64,000 nucleotides of DNA, taken from contig NZ_JAGGCS010000017.1 in the NCBI RefSeq assembly GCF_022884085.1, positions 14,784 through 78,783 of the forward strand, in the 5' to 3' direction. Every line of letters begins with the position of its first letter. Positions within the stretch are counted from its first letter, which is position 1. Below the pieces are notes generated by a model, which worked only from the letters and a program-made list of their open reading frames with translations, was not told where the DNA came from and did no database searches. The position numbers and the translations under genes were made by a program. Of this stretch, positions 17,303-26,118 are shown piece by piece. Source of the stretch: Paenirhizobium cremeum (GTDB lineage: Bacteria; Pseudomonadota; Alphaproteobacteria; Rhizobiales; Rhizobiaceae).

Positions 17303-18346
17303 TTAGAGATAAGGATCGACTTCGAGATATTTGACGGCCTGATAGAGATCCTGGCAGAGGCCGTTCCTGCCGCCATTGCCGTCGTCTATGCCGCCCATGT
17401 AGATACCCACCCCCGCACCGGTATGATTGTGGGTGGCGAGCGCGCCGCTGTCGCCGCCCTGGGCCTGCGCATCGAGCACGAGCCGCTGGCCCATCATCGA
17501 ACCCCAGTAGCCGGGCAGCGGATGGTGCGAGAGAACCGACCGATTTCCTGGGTTTGTAAGGCGTCCGTCAAGCGTGACGGCATCGCCGGGAGCGACAACG
17601 TGCGTCGGGTTTGGAAACGGACCGAGCAGGGAAAGCGAACTCAGGCCGGCCGGCCAGTCCGTGGAATCGATTTCGATCACCGCCGCGTCTACCGCGCAGT
17701 GGCCATCGTCGGCGAGATATCCTTGGTTCGGTGTGTTGTGGTCCGTGGAAGGATCAAGGTCGATCGGGGTGCCAAGCGACAAGTGCTCGACGACGTGGCG
17801 GGCGGTCAGAATGCCCCGGTCGAAGGGAGGGTTCTTCATCGCCGGTTTGACCCAGCATGCGCTGCTTCCGACCGTACTCGGATTGCCCGGATGGGGTGGG
17901 ATGCCGTGCGGTTCTAACCTCGTATAGGTGACGATTACCGGAAATTGCCGCCTTACGAAGCGAATGGACGTTTCAAGCGGTTTCTGGCTGGCCTTTCCCG
18001 CCGGTGCCGTCGCCAAAATCGATACCCCGAACGCGAATTTGCCGCTCTTGGAGACAGGCCATTCGATCTCCTCGGCCAATCCGTCTTTGAGGGAAATGAA
18101 GCCATAGCTGATGCTGAAGGTTCTGGCAGGCATCGCTGCGGGCGTGATCGCCGGCGGGCTTGTCTGCTCTATACCCGGAATCATACCTTCCGTCAGCAAC
18201 TGAAGATTGGCGGCCGTGGCGAACAATCTGTTGCGCGGCCAGGCGAGATCCGCTTGTCGGGTGATTTCGGCAATCTGAGTGTTGCCGTCGTCGGCGGACG
18301 GGAGCAGTTCGGCGATCTCGTTAATGTCCTGCTGCGTCAGTTCCAT
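17303..18346 (-). CDS. Trypsin-like serine protease of a predicted conflict system
   Basis: A 347-residue protein. The chymotrypsin-fold triad is visible: His184 in LTARHVVEH, Asp220 in AVDAAVIEID, and Ser300 in QGGDSGALATH. Residues 1-56 form a helical, acidic N-terminal part (LTQQDINEIAELLPSADDG) that could be a small adaptor of the effector-associated type; residues 70-125 look like a beta-rich insert. There is no signal peptide, so the enzyme is probably cytoplasmic, unlike ordinary secreted or DegP-type proteases. The ATG at 18346 is chosen because GAGGGGG lies about 6 bases upstream; the frame is open to 18382. It forms an operon with the Trypco-like gene. Confidence 0.8.
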   Translation of the reverse strand: MELTQQDINEIAELLPSADDGNTQIAEITRQADLAWPRNRLFATAANLQLLTEGMIPGIEQTSPPAITPAAMPARTFSISYGFISLKDGLAEEIEWPVSKSGKFAFGVSILATAPAGKASQKPLETSIRFVRRQFPVIVTYTRLEPHGIPPHPGNPSTVGSSACWVKPAMKNPPFDRGILTARHVVEHLSLGTPIDLDPSTDHNTPNQGYLADDGHCAVDAAVIEIDSTDWPAGLSSLSLLGPFPNPTHVVAPGDAVTLDGRLTNPGNRSVLSHHPLPGYWGSMMGQRLVLDAQAQGGDSGALATHNHTGAGVGIYMGGIDDGNGGRNGLCQDLYQAVKYLEVDPYL

Positions 18347-18564
18347 TTCGAGCCCCCTCTGAAATGACAGGAAAACTAACACGCTATAAGGGCATTTGAC
18401 AGATTGGCGACTTTACATTGCGCGCCATTTCGTATTGCGATCGCGTGGATCGGGTCCGACCATCGGCCAAAGGCAAAGTCCCGCGCAACGATCGGCCTGC
18501 TCCCCCCGAAGCGTGGCGATCATTGCGCGGGAACCGATCCGGGCAGGGCTCCGGATGGATTGCG

Positions 18565-18810
18565 TCAGGCAGCGCTTCTGCTCTGGGTGACGATGACCGG
18601 GATCAGAAGATCGCCCCAGTTGCCGTCGCCGCCGTGGTGGCGGGCGGAGCGGACGAGTTCGACCGAGACACCCGCATCGACGGCCTTCATGACCGACTGG
18701 TTGAGGCGATGCAGGTCGTTGGCGACCATGCGGATCATTGCCTGCTGGTCGGCGGTCATTGCGGATGCCTGTTCTTCGGCGCGTTCCTTAACTCGGGTCT
18801 GCGGGGTCAT
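18565..18810 (-). CDS. Small conserved-looking hypothetical protein downstream of aceA
   Basis: An 81-residue protein with a strong ribosome binding site (AGAGGAG) 7 bases before the ATG. The sequence is well balanced and helical in the first half (ERAEEQASAMTADQQAMIRM, VANDLHRLNQSVMKAVDAG) and ends with WGDLLIPVIVTQS. No signal peptide or membrane segment is present. It lies about 140 bp downstream of aceA in the same direction, with a palindromic repeat in between, so it may be co-transcribed or separately expressed. No function is known to me. The bases 18383-18564 upstream hold nothing recognisable. Confidence 0.65.
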   Translation of the reverse strand: MTPQTRVKERAEEQASAMTADQQAMIRMVANDLHRLNQSVMKAVDAGVSVELVRSARHHGGDGNWGDLLIPVIVTQSRSAA

Positions 18811-18896
18811 GGTATTTCTCCTCTCTATTCGGGGTTCTTGAAGTTTTGATCTGCTGTCTGTGCGCGTTGGCTGTTGCCTCCCATCCCCCTGCCGGG

Positions 18897-18924
18897 ACCT
18901 TCTCCCTGCTCGCGGGGAGAAGGT
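18897..18924. repeat. Short palindromic intergenic repeat, REP-like
   Basis: ACCTTCTCCC at 18897-18906 pairs with GGGAGAAGGT at 18915-18924 around an 8-base loop. Sequences of this kind (pyrimidine-rich arm, GC loop, purine-rich arm) are scattered between genes in rhizobial genomes. It follows aceA and may also act as a transcript-end or mRNA-stabilising hairpin. Confidence 0.6.
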
Positions 18925-18952
18925 GGTGGTTGCCGGATGAGTGGCGAGCCCC

Positions 18953-20242
<1,290 letters not shown>

Positions 20243-20319
20243 AAGGCACTCCCTCTTGCTTTGCTGTACGGGCTGTTCGAATTTCCGATATCGATCAGCT
20301 CGCCTTCGATGTGACTGGA

Positions 20320-20479
20320 TTTACAGCGCGCTGCACAAAATTTCCAGAATAAACGGAAAAACAATGGGATAAATGAGGTTAGGCTGTCTTGTGTTTGACA
20401 ATTCGACGATGTAAATTTGTAAAAAATGTAAAGTTGGCGAAGTCCGATAATCTGTCGAGCTTTGTAAAAGGGGTGTAAA
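20320..20479. promoter_or_regulatory. TGTAAA repeat array and promoter between aceA and its regulator
   Basis: TGTAAA occurs at 20410-20415, 20418-20423, 20427-20432, 20463-20468 and 20474-20479, and in inverted form (TTTACA) at 20320-20325. A near-consensus promoter for the rightward gene is TTGACA (20395-20400), a 17-bp spacer, and TGTAAA (20418-20423), so one repeat unit coincides with the -10 element; the last two units flank the ribosome binding site. The repeats are probable binding sites of the regulator, suggesting autoregulation as well as control of aceA. Confidence 0.55.
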
Positions 20480-21901
20480 ATGGCGGAAAACAAGATCTTT
20501 GCCGGCCCGCGCGTGCGCCGCATCCGCAACGGCCTCGGCCTGACCCAGACCGCAATGGCGGAAGCGCTCGACATCTCGCCGTCCTATCTCAACCTGATCG
20601 AACGCAACCAGCGCCCGCTCACAGTCCAGCTGCTGCTGAAGCTTGCGGCCGTCTACAAGGTCGATCTCGACGAGTTGCAGGGCGAGGCGGGCGGCACGGC
20701 CGGTCAGTTGCGCGAGGTCTTTGCCGATCCGCTGCTCTCGGGCGAGGTGCCGGGCGACCAGGAACTGATCGAAGTGGCGGAAGCCGCTCCCAATGCCGCC
20801 GCCGGTATCGTCAAGCTCTACCGCGCCTATCGCGAGCAGGCGGCAAGGCTGACGGACCTGGCCGAGCTTCTGGCAAGGGAAGGGCATGAGACCTCGATTT
20901 CCGGCACCCGCCTGCCGGTGGACGAGGTGCGGGAAAAACTGGAGAGGCGGGCGAATTTCCATGCCCGCATCGAGGATGCGGCGGAGGCGTTCCATGCCTC
21001 GCTCTCTCTTTCACCCGGCGACGATCTCGGCGTCGCGCTGAAGGCCTGGCTCCGCAGCCGGCACGGCATCGTGGTGCGCACCCTGCCGATCCATGCCATG
21101 CCGAACCTGCGGCGGCGCTATGACCGCCATTCCATGCGGCTTTTCCTGTCAGAGCGTCTGTCGCCCTTCGACCAGTTGCGGGAGGTGGCGATGGAGACAA
21201 GCCTGCTGGCGCTGGGCGAGGAGATCGCTGCAGAACTGGAGGCGCTTGCCTTCTCGACCGGGGAGGCGAAACGGCTCGGCCGCTTCGAACTCGCGCGTTA
21301 CGCCGCCCATGCCGTGACCATGCCTTACGGTGCCTTTCTTGCGGCGGCGCAGAGGGCGCGCTACGACATCGATATCCTGCGCTCGCGCTTCAGCGTCTCA
21401 TACGAGCAGGCGGCGAACCGGCTGACCATGCTGCAGCGTCCAGGTGCTGCCGGCGTTCCCTTCTTCATGCTGGAGGTGGATACGGCCGGCCACCGCTTCC
21501 GCAAGGCCGGCGCTCAGGGTTATCCGCAGGCGAAGTTCGGCGGCGGCTGTCCCAAGCTCAATATACACGCCGCCTTCGCCCAGCCGGGGCAGGTTCTCGT
21601 CGATGCCGTCGAAATGCCCGACGGCACCGGTTTCCTGACGATTTCTCGGACGCTCGAAGGTCCGCAGGCCGGTTTTTCCGAGCGCGTCAGGCGCACCGCG
21701 CTGCTGATCGGCTGCGACATCGCCCACCGGGAAGAGGTGGTCTACGGTCAGGCGATCGCGACGGCGCCGCCGGTCGCTGTGGGAACGGCCTGCAGGTTGT
21801 GCGAGAGGCAGGGATGTCTTGCCCGCGCCGAGCCTCCGGTCACCCGTCCGCTCGGCCTGGACGAGATGGTGACGGGCCTTTCGGCCTTCGATTTCCAGTG
21901 A
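20480..21901 (+). CDS. XRE-family regulator with short-chain fatty acyl (ScfR/RamB) domain
   Basis: A 473-residue protein. Residues about 8-65 form an XRE helix-turn-helix (VRRIRNGLGLTQTAMAEALD, SPSYLNLIERNQRPLT). The rest matches the ScfR family: an IrrE/ImmA-like region around 150-280 and a C-terminal DUF2083 region with four cysteines (GGGCPKLNIH, CDIAHR, ACRLCERQGCLARAEPP). Members include RamB and PccR, which sense acyl-CoA status and control acetate, propionate or glyoxylate-shunt genes. The position divergent from aceA strongly suggests that it regulates aceA. The ribosome binding site AAGGGG lies 7 bases upstream of the ATG. Confidence 0.9.
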   Translation: MAENKIFAGPRVRRIRNGLGLTQTAMAEALDISPSYLNLIERNQRPLTVQLLLKLAAVYKVDLDELQGEAGGTAGQLREVFADPLLSGEVPGDQELIEVAEAAPNAAAGIVKLYRAYREQAARLTDLAELLAREGHETSISGTRLPVDEVREKLERRANFHARIEDAAEAFHASLSLSPGDDLGVALKAWLRSRHGIVVRTLPIHAMPNLRRRYDRHSMRLFLSERLSPFDQLREVAMETSLLALGEEIAAELEALAFSTGEAKRLGRFELARYAAHAVTMPYGAFLAAAQRARYDIDILRSRFSVSYEQAANRLTMLQRPGAAGVPFFMLEVDTAGHRFRKAGAQGYPQAKFGGGCPKLNIHAAFAQPGQVLVDAVEMPDGTGFLTISRTLEGPQAGFSERVRRTALLIGCDIAHREEVVYGQAIATAPPVAVGTACRLCERQGCLARAEPPVTRPLGLDEMVTGLSAFDFQ

Positions 21902-22028
21902 TCGCCGGAGATATTGCGCCGCGCATAATTTAACTTGTCGCCCGACCAATTCCTTCTTAGTCTGTCAAAAAAAACAAAGGGAATGGTGAAGGGCGTTCTG
22001 CCCGCCCGATTCAGGAACAGGAGAAAAA

Positions 22029-23126
22029 ATGAAAGCCGATTTCATCCGCTGGGCCTCCGTGGCCGTGGCAGCTATTGTTTTTGCCGGTGGGGCAAATGCC
22101 GAGGATCGCGTCGTCCACGTCTACAACTGGTCCGACTACATCGATGAATCGATCCTCGAGGACTTCACCAAGGAAACCGGCATCAAGGTCGTCTACGACG
22201 TCTTCGATTCCAATGAAATTCTCGAAACCAAGCTGCTCGCCGGCGGCTCTGGTTATGATGTCGTGGTTCCGACCGGTCCCTTCCTCGCCCGCCAGATCCA
22301 GGCCGGCGTGTTCCAGAAACTCGACAAGTCGAAGCTGCCGAACCTTTCCAACATGTGGCCTGCCGTCATGGAGCGGCTGGCGAAGTACGATCCCGGCAAC
22401 GAATATGCCGTCAACTACATGTGGGGCACCACCGGCATCGGCTATAATATCGACAAGGTGAAAGCCGCCCTCGGCGACGTCAAGATCGACAGTCTGGACG
22501 TTCTGTTCAAGCCGGAGAACGCCGAGAAGCTCAAGTCCTGCGGCATCAACATCCTCGACGCTTCCGACGAGACCTTCGCGATCGCGATGAACTATCTCGG
22601 CAAGAACCCGGACAGCAAGGAGACGGCCGATCTGGAAGCCGGCGGCGACGTCTACATGAAGATCCGGCCGTCCGTGAAGACCTTCAATTCCTCCTCCTAC
22701 ATCGACGATCTCGCCAATGGCGACATCTGCATCACCATCGGATGGTCGGGCGACGTGCTGCAGGCCAAGGCGCGTGCCGAGGAAGCCAACAACGGCGTCA
22801 AGATCGACTACGTGATCCCGAAGGAAGGCACCTATATGTGGTTCGACAACCTGGCAATCCCGGCGGACGCCAAGAATGTCGAGGAAGCCCACGAGTTCAT
22901 CAACTACCTGATGAAGCCGGAAGTCATCGCCAAGGCTTCAAACTACGTTCAGTACGCCAACGGCAACCTCGCCTCGCAGCAGTTCCTGGACGAGTCCGTG
23001 TTCAAGAACCCGTCGGTTTATCCGGACGAGGAGACGACCAAGAAACTATTCACGATCTCGCCCTACGGGCCCAAGGAGCAGCGCGTGCTGAACCGGGTCT
23101 GGACGCAGATCAAGACCGGCAGCTAA
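22029..23126 (+). CDS. potF: Putrescine/spermidine ABC transporter substrate-binding protein
   Basis: A 365-residue periplasmic binding protein. It has a signal peptide with cleavage after GGANA, then VVHVYNWSDYIDESILEDF, the characteristic start of PotD/PotF proteins. Other matching stretches are YDVVVPTGPFLARQIQAG, YMWGTTGIGYN and CITIGWSGDV. It is the first gene of a complete rightward four-gene uptake system with its own permeases and ATPase. The strong ribosome binding site is CAGGAG. A perfect terminator-like hairpin follows, which may keep the binding protein in excess over the membrane parts. Confidence 0.94.
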   Translation: MKADFIRWASVAVAAIVFAGGANAEDRVVHVYNWSDYIDESILEDFTKETGIKVVYDVFDSNEILETKLLAGGSGYDVVVPTGPFLARQIQAGVFQKLDKSKLPNLSNMWPAVMERLAKYDPGNEYAVNYMWGTTGIGYNIDKVKAALGDVKIDSLDVLFKPENAEKLKSCGINILDASDETFAIAMNYLGKNPDSKETADLEAGGDVYMKIRPSVKTFNSSSYIDDLANGDICITIGWSGDVLQAKARAEEANNGVKIDYVIPKEGTYMWFDNLAIPADAKNVEEAHEFINYLMKPEVIAKASNYVQYANGNLASQQFLDESVFKNPSVYPDEETTKKLFTISPYGPKEQRVLNRVWTQIKTGS

Positions 23127-23140
23127 TCCGGAAAAACCTT

Positions 23141-23171
23141 GCCGGGCGGGATTTCCCGCCCGGCTTTGTTT
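23141..23171 (+). terminator. Intercistronic hairpin between potF and potG
   Basis: GCCGGGCGGG and CCCGCCCGGC form a perfect 10-bp stem with a 4-base loop at 23141-23164, followed by TTTGTTT. It sits 15 bases after the potF stop inside the operon and is probably an attenuating, partly read-through terminator or a 3' mRNA stabiliser. Confidence 0.75.
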
Positions 23172-23208
23172 CAGCCCTACTTTCACGTCTTCAACATTGG
23201 GTCACGCG

Positions 23209-24369
23209 ATGGCGAAATCTCTTGGACCGGTCAAACGCAAATTTTCTCCTTGGAACGACCCGCAGGCAAAGCCGTTCATCCGGTTCGAGAATGTCACCAA
23301 GCGCTTCGGCGATTTCACCGCCGTCAGCAACCTGACGCTCGACATCTACGAGCGGGAGTTCTTTTCCCTGCTCGGCCCCTCGGGCTGTGGCAAGACCACG
23401 CTGATGCGCATGCTCGCGGGCTTCGAGGAGCCGACCGAAGGCCACATCCTCCTTCAGGGCAGGGACATTTCCGGCACGCCGCCCTACAAGCGTCCGACCA
23501 ACATGATGTTTCAGTCCTACGCGCTCTTCCCGCACATGACGGTGGAAAAGAACATCGCCTTCGGTCTCGAGCAGGACAACATGGCCAGGGGCGAGATCGA
23601 GGCGCGCGTTCAGGAGATGCTGAAGCTCGTCAAGCTCGAACAGTTCGCCAAGCGCAAGCCGAGCCAGCTTTCCGGCGGCCAGCGTCAGCGCGTGGCGCTC
23701 GCCCGTTCGCTCGCCAAGCGGCCGAAGGTGCTGCTGCTCGATGAGCCGCTTGGCGCCCTCGACAAGAAGCTGCGCGAGGAAACCCAGTTCGAACTGATGG
23801 ACATCCAGCAGACGCTCGGGCTGACCTTCCTGATCGTCACCCATGACCAGGAAGAGGCGATGACCGTCTCCGACCGCATCGCGGTAATGGATAAGGGCGT
23901 CATCATGCAGGTGGCGACGCCGGCGGAAATCTACGAGGCGCCGAACAGCCGCTACGTGGCCGATTTCATCGGCGACATCAATATCGTCGAGGGCAAGCTC
24001 GTCTCGGTGGAAAAGCGCGGCGAACTCGATTTTGCCCGCGTCGCCTGTGAAGGCGGCATCAACGTCAATGTCGAACAGCATTCCTGCCAGGCGGAGCCTG
24101 GCGCATCCGTCGCCTTCGCGATCCGGCCGGAAAAGGTCCGTATCTCGATGGACGCGCCTGCCGATAATTCGGCCAACGCCCTGCAGGGCGAGGTCTGGGA
24201 TATCGGCTATCTCGGGGACTTCTCGGTTTTCATCGTCAAGCTCGCCGACGGATCGACCTTCCGCGCCGCTCAGGCCAATGTTTCGCGCCTCGTGGACCGC
24301 CCGATCACGGTGGACGACAAGGTCTGGCTGACCTGGCCCGCCGAGGCCGGTCTCGTGCTGACCCGTTGA
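23209..24369 (+). CDS. potG: Putrescine ABC transporter ATP-binding protein
   Basis: A 386-residue ABC ATPase. The Walker A motif is GPSGCGKTT, the signature is LSGGQRQRVALARSLA, and Walker B is VLLLDEPLGALD with the H-loop at VTHDQEEA. A C-terminal TOBE domain (about 290-380) is typical of the PotA/PotG group. The ATG at 23209 is chosen over a TTG four codons upstream. It energises uptake through PotH and PotI. Confidence 0.95.
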   Translation: MAKSLGPVKRKFSPWNDPQAKPFIRFENVTKRFGDFTAVSNLTLDIYEREFFSLLGPSGCGKTTLMRMLAGFEEPTEGHILLQGRDISGTPPYKRPTNMMFQSYALFPHMTVEKNIAFGLEQDNMARGEIEARVQEMLKLVKLEQFAKRKPSQLSGGQRQRVALARSLAKRPKVLLLDEPLGALDKKLREETQFELMDIQQTLGLTFLIVTHDQEEAMTVSDRIAVMDKGVIMQVATPAEIYEAPNSRYVADFIGDINIVEGKLVSVEKRGELDFARVACEGGINVNVEQHSCQAEPGASVAFAIRPEKVRISMDAPADNSANALQGEVWDIGYLGDFSVFIVKLADGSTFRAAQANVSRLVDRPITVDDKVWLTWPAEAGLVLTR

Positions 24370-24379
24370 GGAGGCGCCG

Positions 24380-25291
24380 ATGAGCGACGCGACCGCAGCT
24401 CAGACAACGAGTTCATCGCCCGCCCGCTGGCTGGTGGTCCTCGTGCCCTATGCCTGGATGGCACTGTTCTTCCTGGCGCCCTTCCTCATCATCATGAAGA
24501 TCTCGCTGTCGGACACGGCGATCGCCATGCCGCCCTATACGCCGCTCTTCCAAGGGTTTTCGGCGATCGGCGATTTCTTCTCCCAGCTCGATTTCGAAAA
24601 CTATCTCTTCCTGACCGAAGACCCGCTCTATTACAGCGCCTATCTGTCGTCGCTCAGGATCGCCTTCATCTCCACCGTGCTGCTGCTGCTGATCGGCTAT
24701 CCCATGGCGCTCGCCATGGCGCGCGCCCCGCTGGCAATCCGTCCGACACTGCTCATGCTGGTCATCCTGCCGTTCTGGACATCGTTCCTGATCCGCGTTT
24801 ACGCCTGGATCGGCATTCTGAAACCGGAAGGCCTGCTGACGCTCCTGCTCCAGACGGTCGGCATCTTCGGGCCGGACCAGCAGGTCCAGATCTTCCGCAC
24901 CGAAACCGCTATCTTCATCGGGATCGTTTATTCCTACCTGCCCTTCATGGTGCTGCCGCTCTATTCGGCTCTGGAGAAGCTCGACGGAACATTGCTGGAG
25001 GCGGCAAGCGACCTCGGTTGCCCACCATGGAAGGCCTTCTGGCGCATCACCCTACCGCTTTCCATTCCGGGCGTGATCGCAGGCGCAATGATCTGCTTCA
25101 TTCCGATTACCGGCGAATTCGTCATCCCCGATCTTCTCGGCGGTCCGAACACGCTGATGATCGGTAAGACGTTGTGGACGGAGTTCTTCGGCAATCGCGA
25201 CTGGCCGCTCGCCTCCGCCGTGGCGGTGGTGCTGCTGATCTTGCTGGTGATACCGATCATGATCTTCCAGAACCAGCAAGAGAAGGCGTGA
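24380..25291 (+). CDS. potH: Putrescine ABC transporter permease
   Basis: A 303-residue inner-membrane permease with six hydrophobic segments. The EAA loop that contacts the ATPase is EAASDLGCPPWKAFWRITLPL. It starts 10 bases after the potG stop. The first helix is preceded by a short polar N-terminus (about 15 residues). Length and sequence match PotH, which forms the channel with PotI. Confidence 0.94.
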   Translation: MSDATAAQTTSSSPARWLVVLVPYAWMALFFLAPFLIIMKISLSDTAIAMPPYTPLFQGFSAIGDFFSQLDFENYLFLTEDPLYYSAYLSSLRIAFISTVLLLLIGYPMALAMARAPLAIRPTLLMLVILPFWTSFLIRVYAWIGILKPEGLLTLLLQTVGIFGPDQQVQIFRTETAIFIGIVYSYLPFMVLPLYSALEKLDGTLLEAASDLGCPPWKAFWRITLPLSIPGVIAGAMICFIPITGEFVIPDLLGGPNTLMIGKTLWTEFFGNRDWPLASAVAVVLLILLVIPIMIFQNQQEKA

Positions 25292-25300
25292 GGTGGAACG

Positions 25301-26116
25301 ATGAAGCCTGGTAAGCTCGATTCGACCGTCCTGACGCTGGGATTTGCGTTTCTCTATCTGCCGATCCTGATCCTGGTGGTCTATTCCTTCAACGATTCGA
25401 AGCTGGTGACCGTCTGGGGCGGGTTTTCGCTCAAGTGGTACTCCTCGCTCTGGTCGAACCAGGGGCTGCTGGATGCCGCCTGGGTGACTTTGCGCGTCGG
25501 CATCATGAGCGCGACGTTCGGCACGGTGCTCGGCACGCTCGCGGCATTGACGCTCGTGCGCTTCGGCCGGTTTCCGGGACGCATGCTGTTTTCCGGCATG
25601 GTCTATGCCCCGCTCGTCATGCCGGAGGTCATCACCGGCCTGTCGCTGCTGCTGCTCTTCGTTGCGATGAATATCGACCGCAGCCTGATGACGGTGACGA
25701 TCGCCCACACGACCTTCACCATGTGCTATGTCGCAATCGTCGTGCAGTCTCGCCTGCTGACCTTCGACATGAGCCTTGAGGAAGCGGCGCTGGATCTTGG
25801 CTGCCCGCCGGTCAAGACCTTTTTCAAGATCACCCTGCCGCTTATCATGCCGGCCGTCGTTTCGGGCTGGATGCTGGCCTTCACCCTGTCGCTTGATGAC
25901 CTGGTGATTGCGAGCTTCACCACAGGCCCGGGCGCGACGACTCTCCCGATCAAGATCTACAGTCAGGTGCGCCTCGGCGTGACGCCGGAAATCAACGCGG
26001 TCTGCTCGATCCTGATCGGTCTGGTGACGACGGGCGTCATCTTCGCCTCGATCATGACCAAACGGCAGGAACTGCAGCGTCAGCGCGACGAGCATGTGGC
26101 GGCCCGGACGGCCTGA
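25301..26116 (+). CDS. potI: Putrescine ABC transporter permease
   Basis: A 271-residue permease with six hydrophobic segments and an EAA loop EEAALDLGCPPVKTFFKITLPL. It starts 9 bases after potH with GAGG as ribosome binding site. It ends the operon, 2 bases before the convergent stop codon of the AsmA-like gene, so no room remains for a dedicated terminator. Confidence 0.94.
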   Translation: MKPGKLDSTVLTLGFAFLYLPILILVVYSFNDSKLVTVWGGFSLKWYSSLWSNQGLLDAAWVTLRVGIMSATFGTVLGTLAALTLVRFGRFPGRMLFSGMVYAPLVMPEVITGLSLLLLFVAMNIDRSLMTVTIAHTTFTMCYVAIVVQSRLLTFDMSLEEAALDLGCPPVKTFFKITLPLIMPAVVSGWMLAFTLSLDDLVIASFTTGPGATTLPIKIYSQVRLGVTPEINAVCSILIGLVTTGVIFASIMTKRQELQRQRDEHVAARTA

Positions 26117-26118
26117 AA

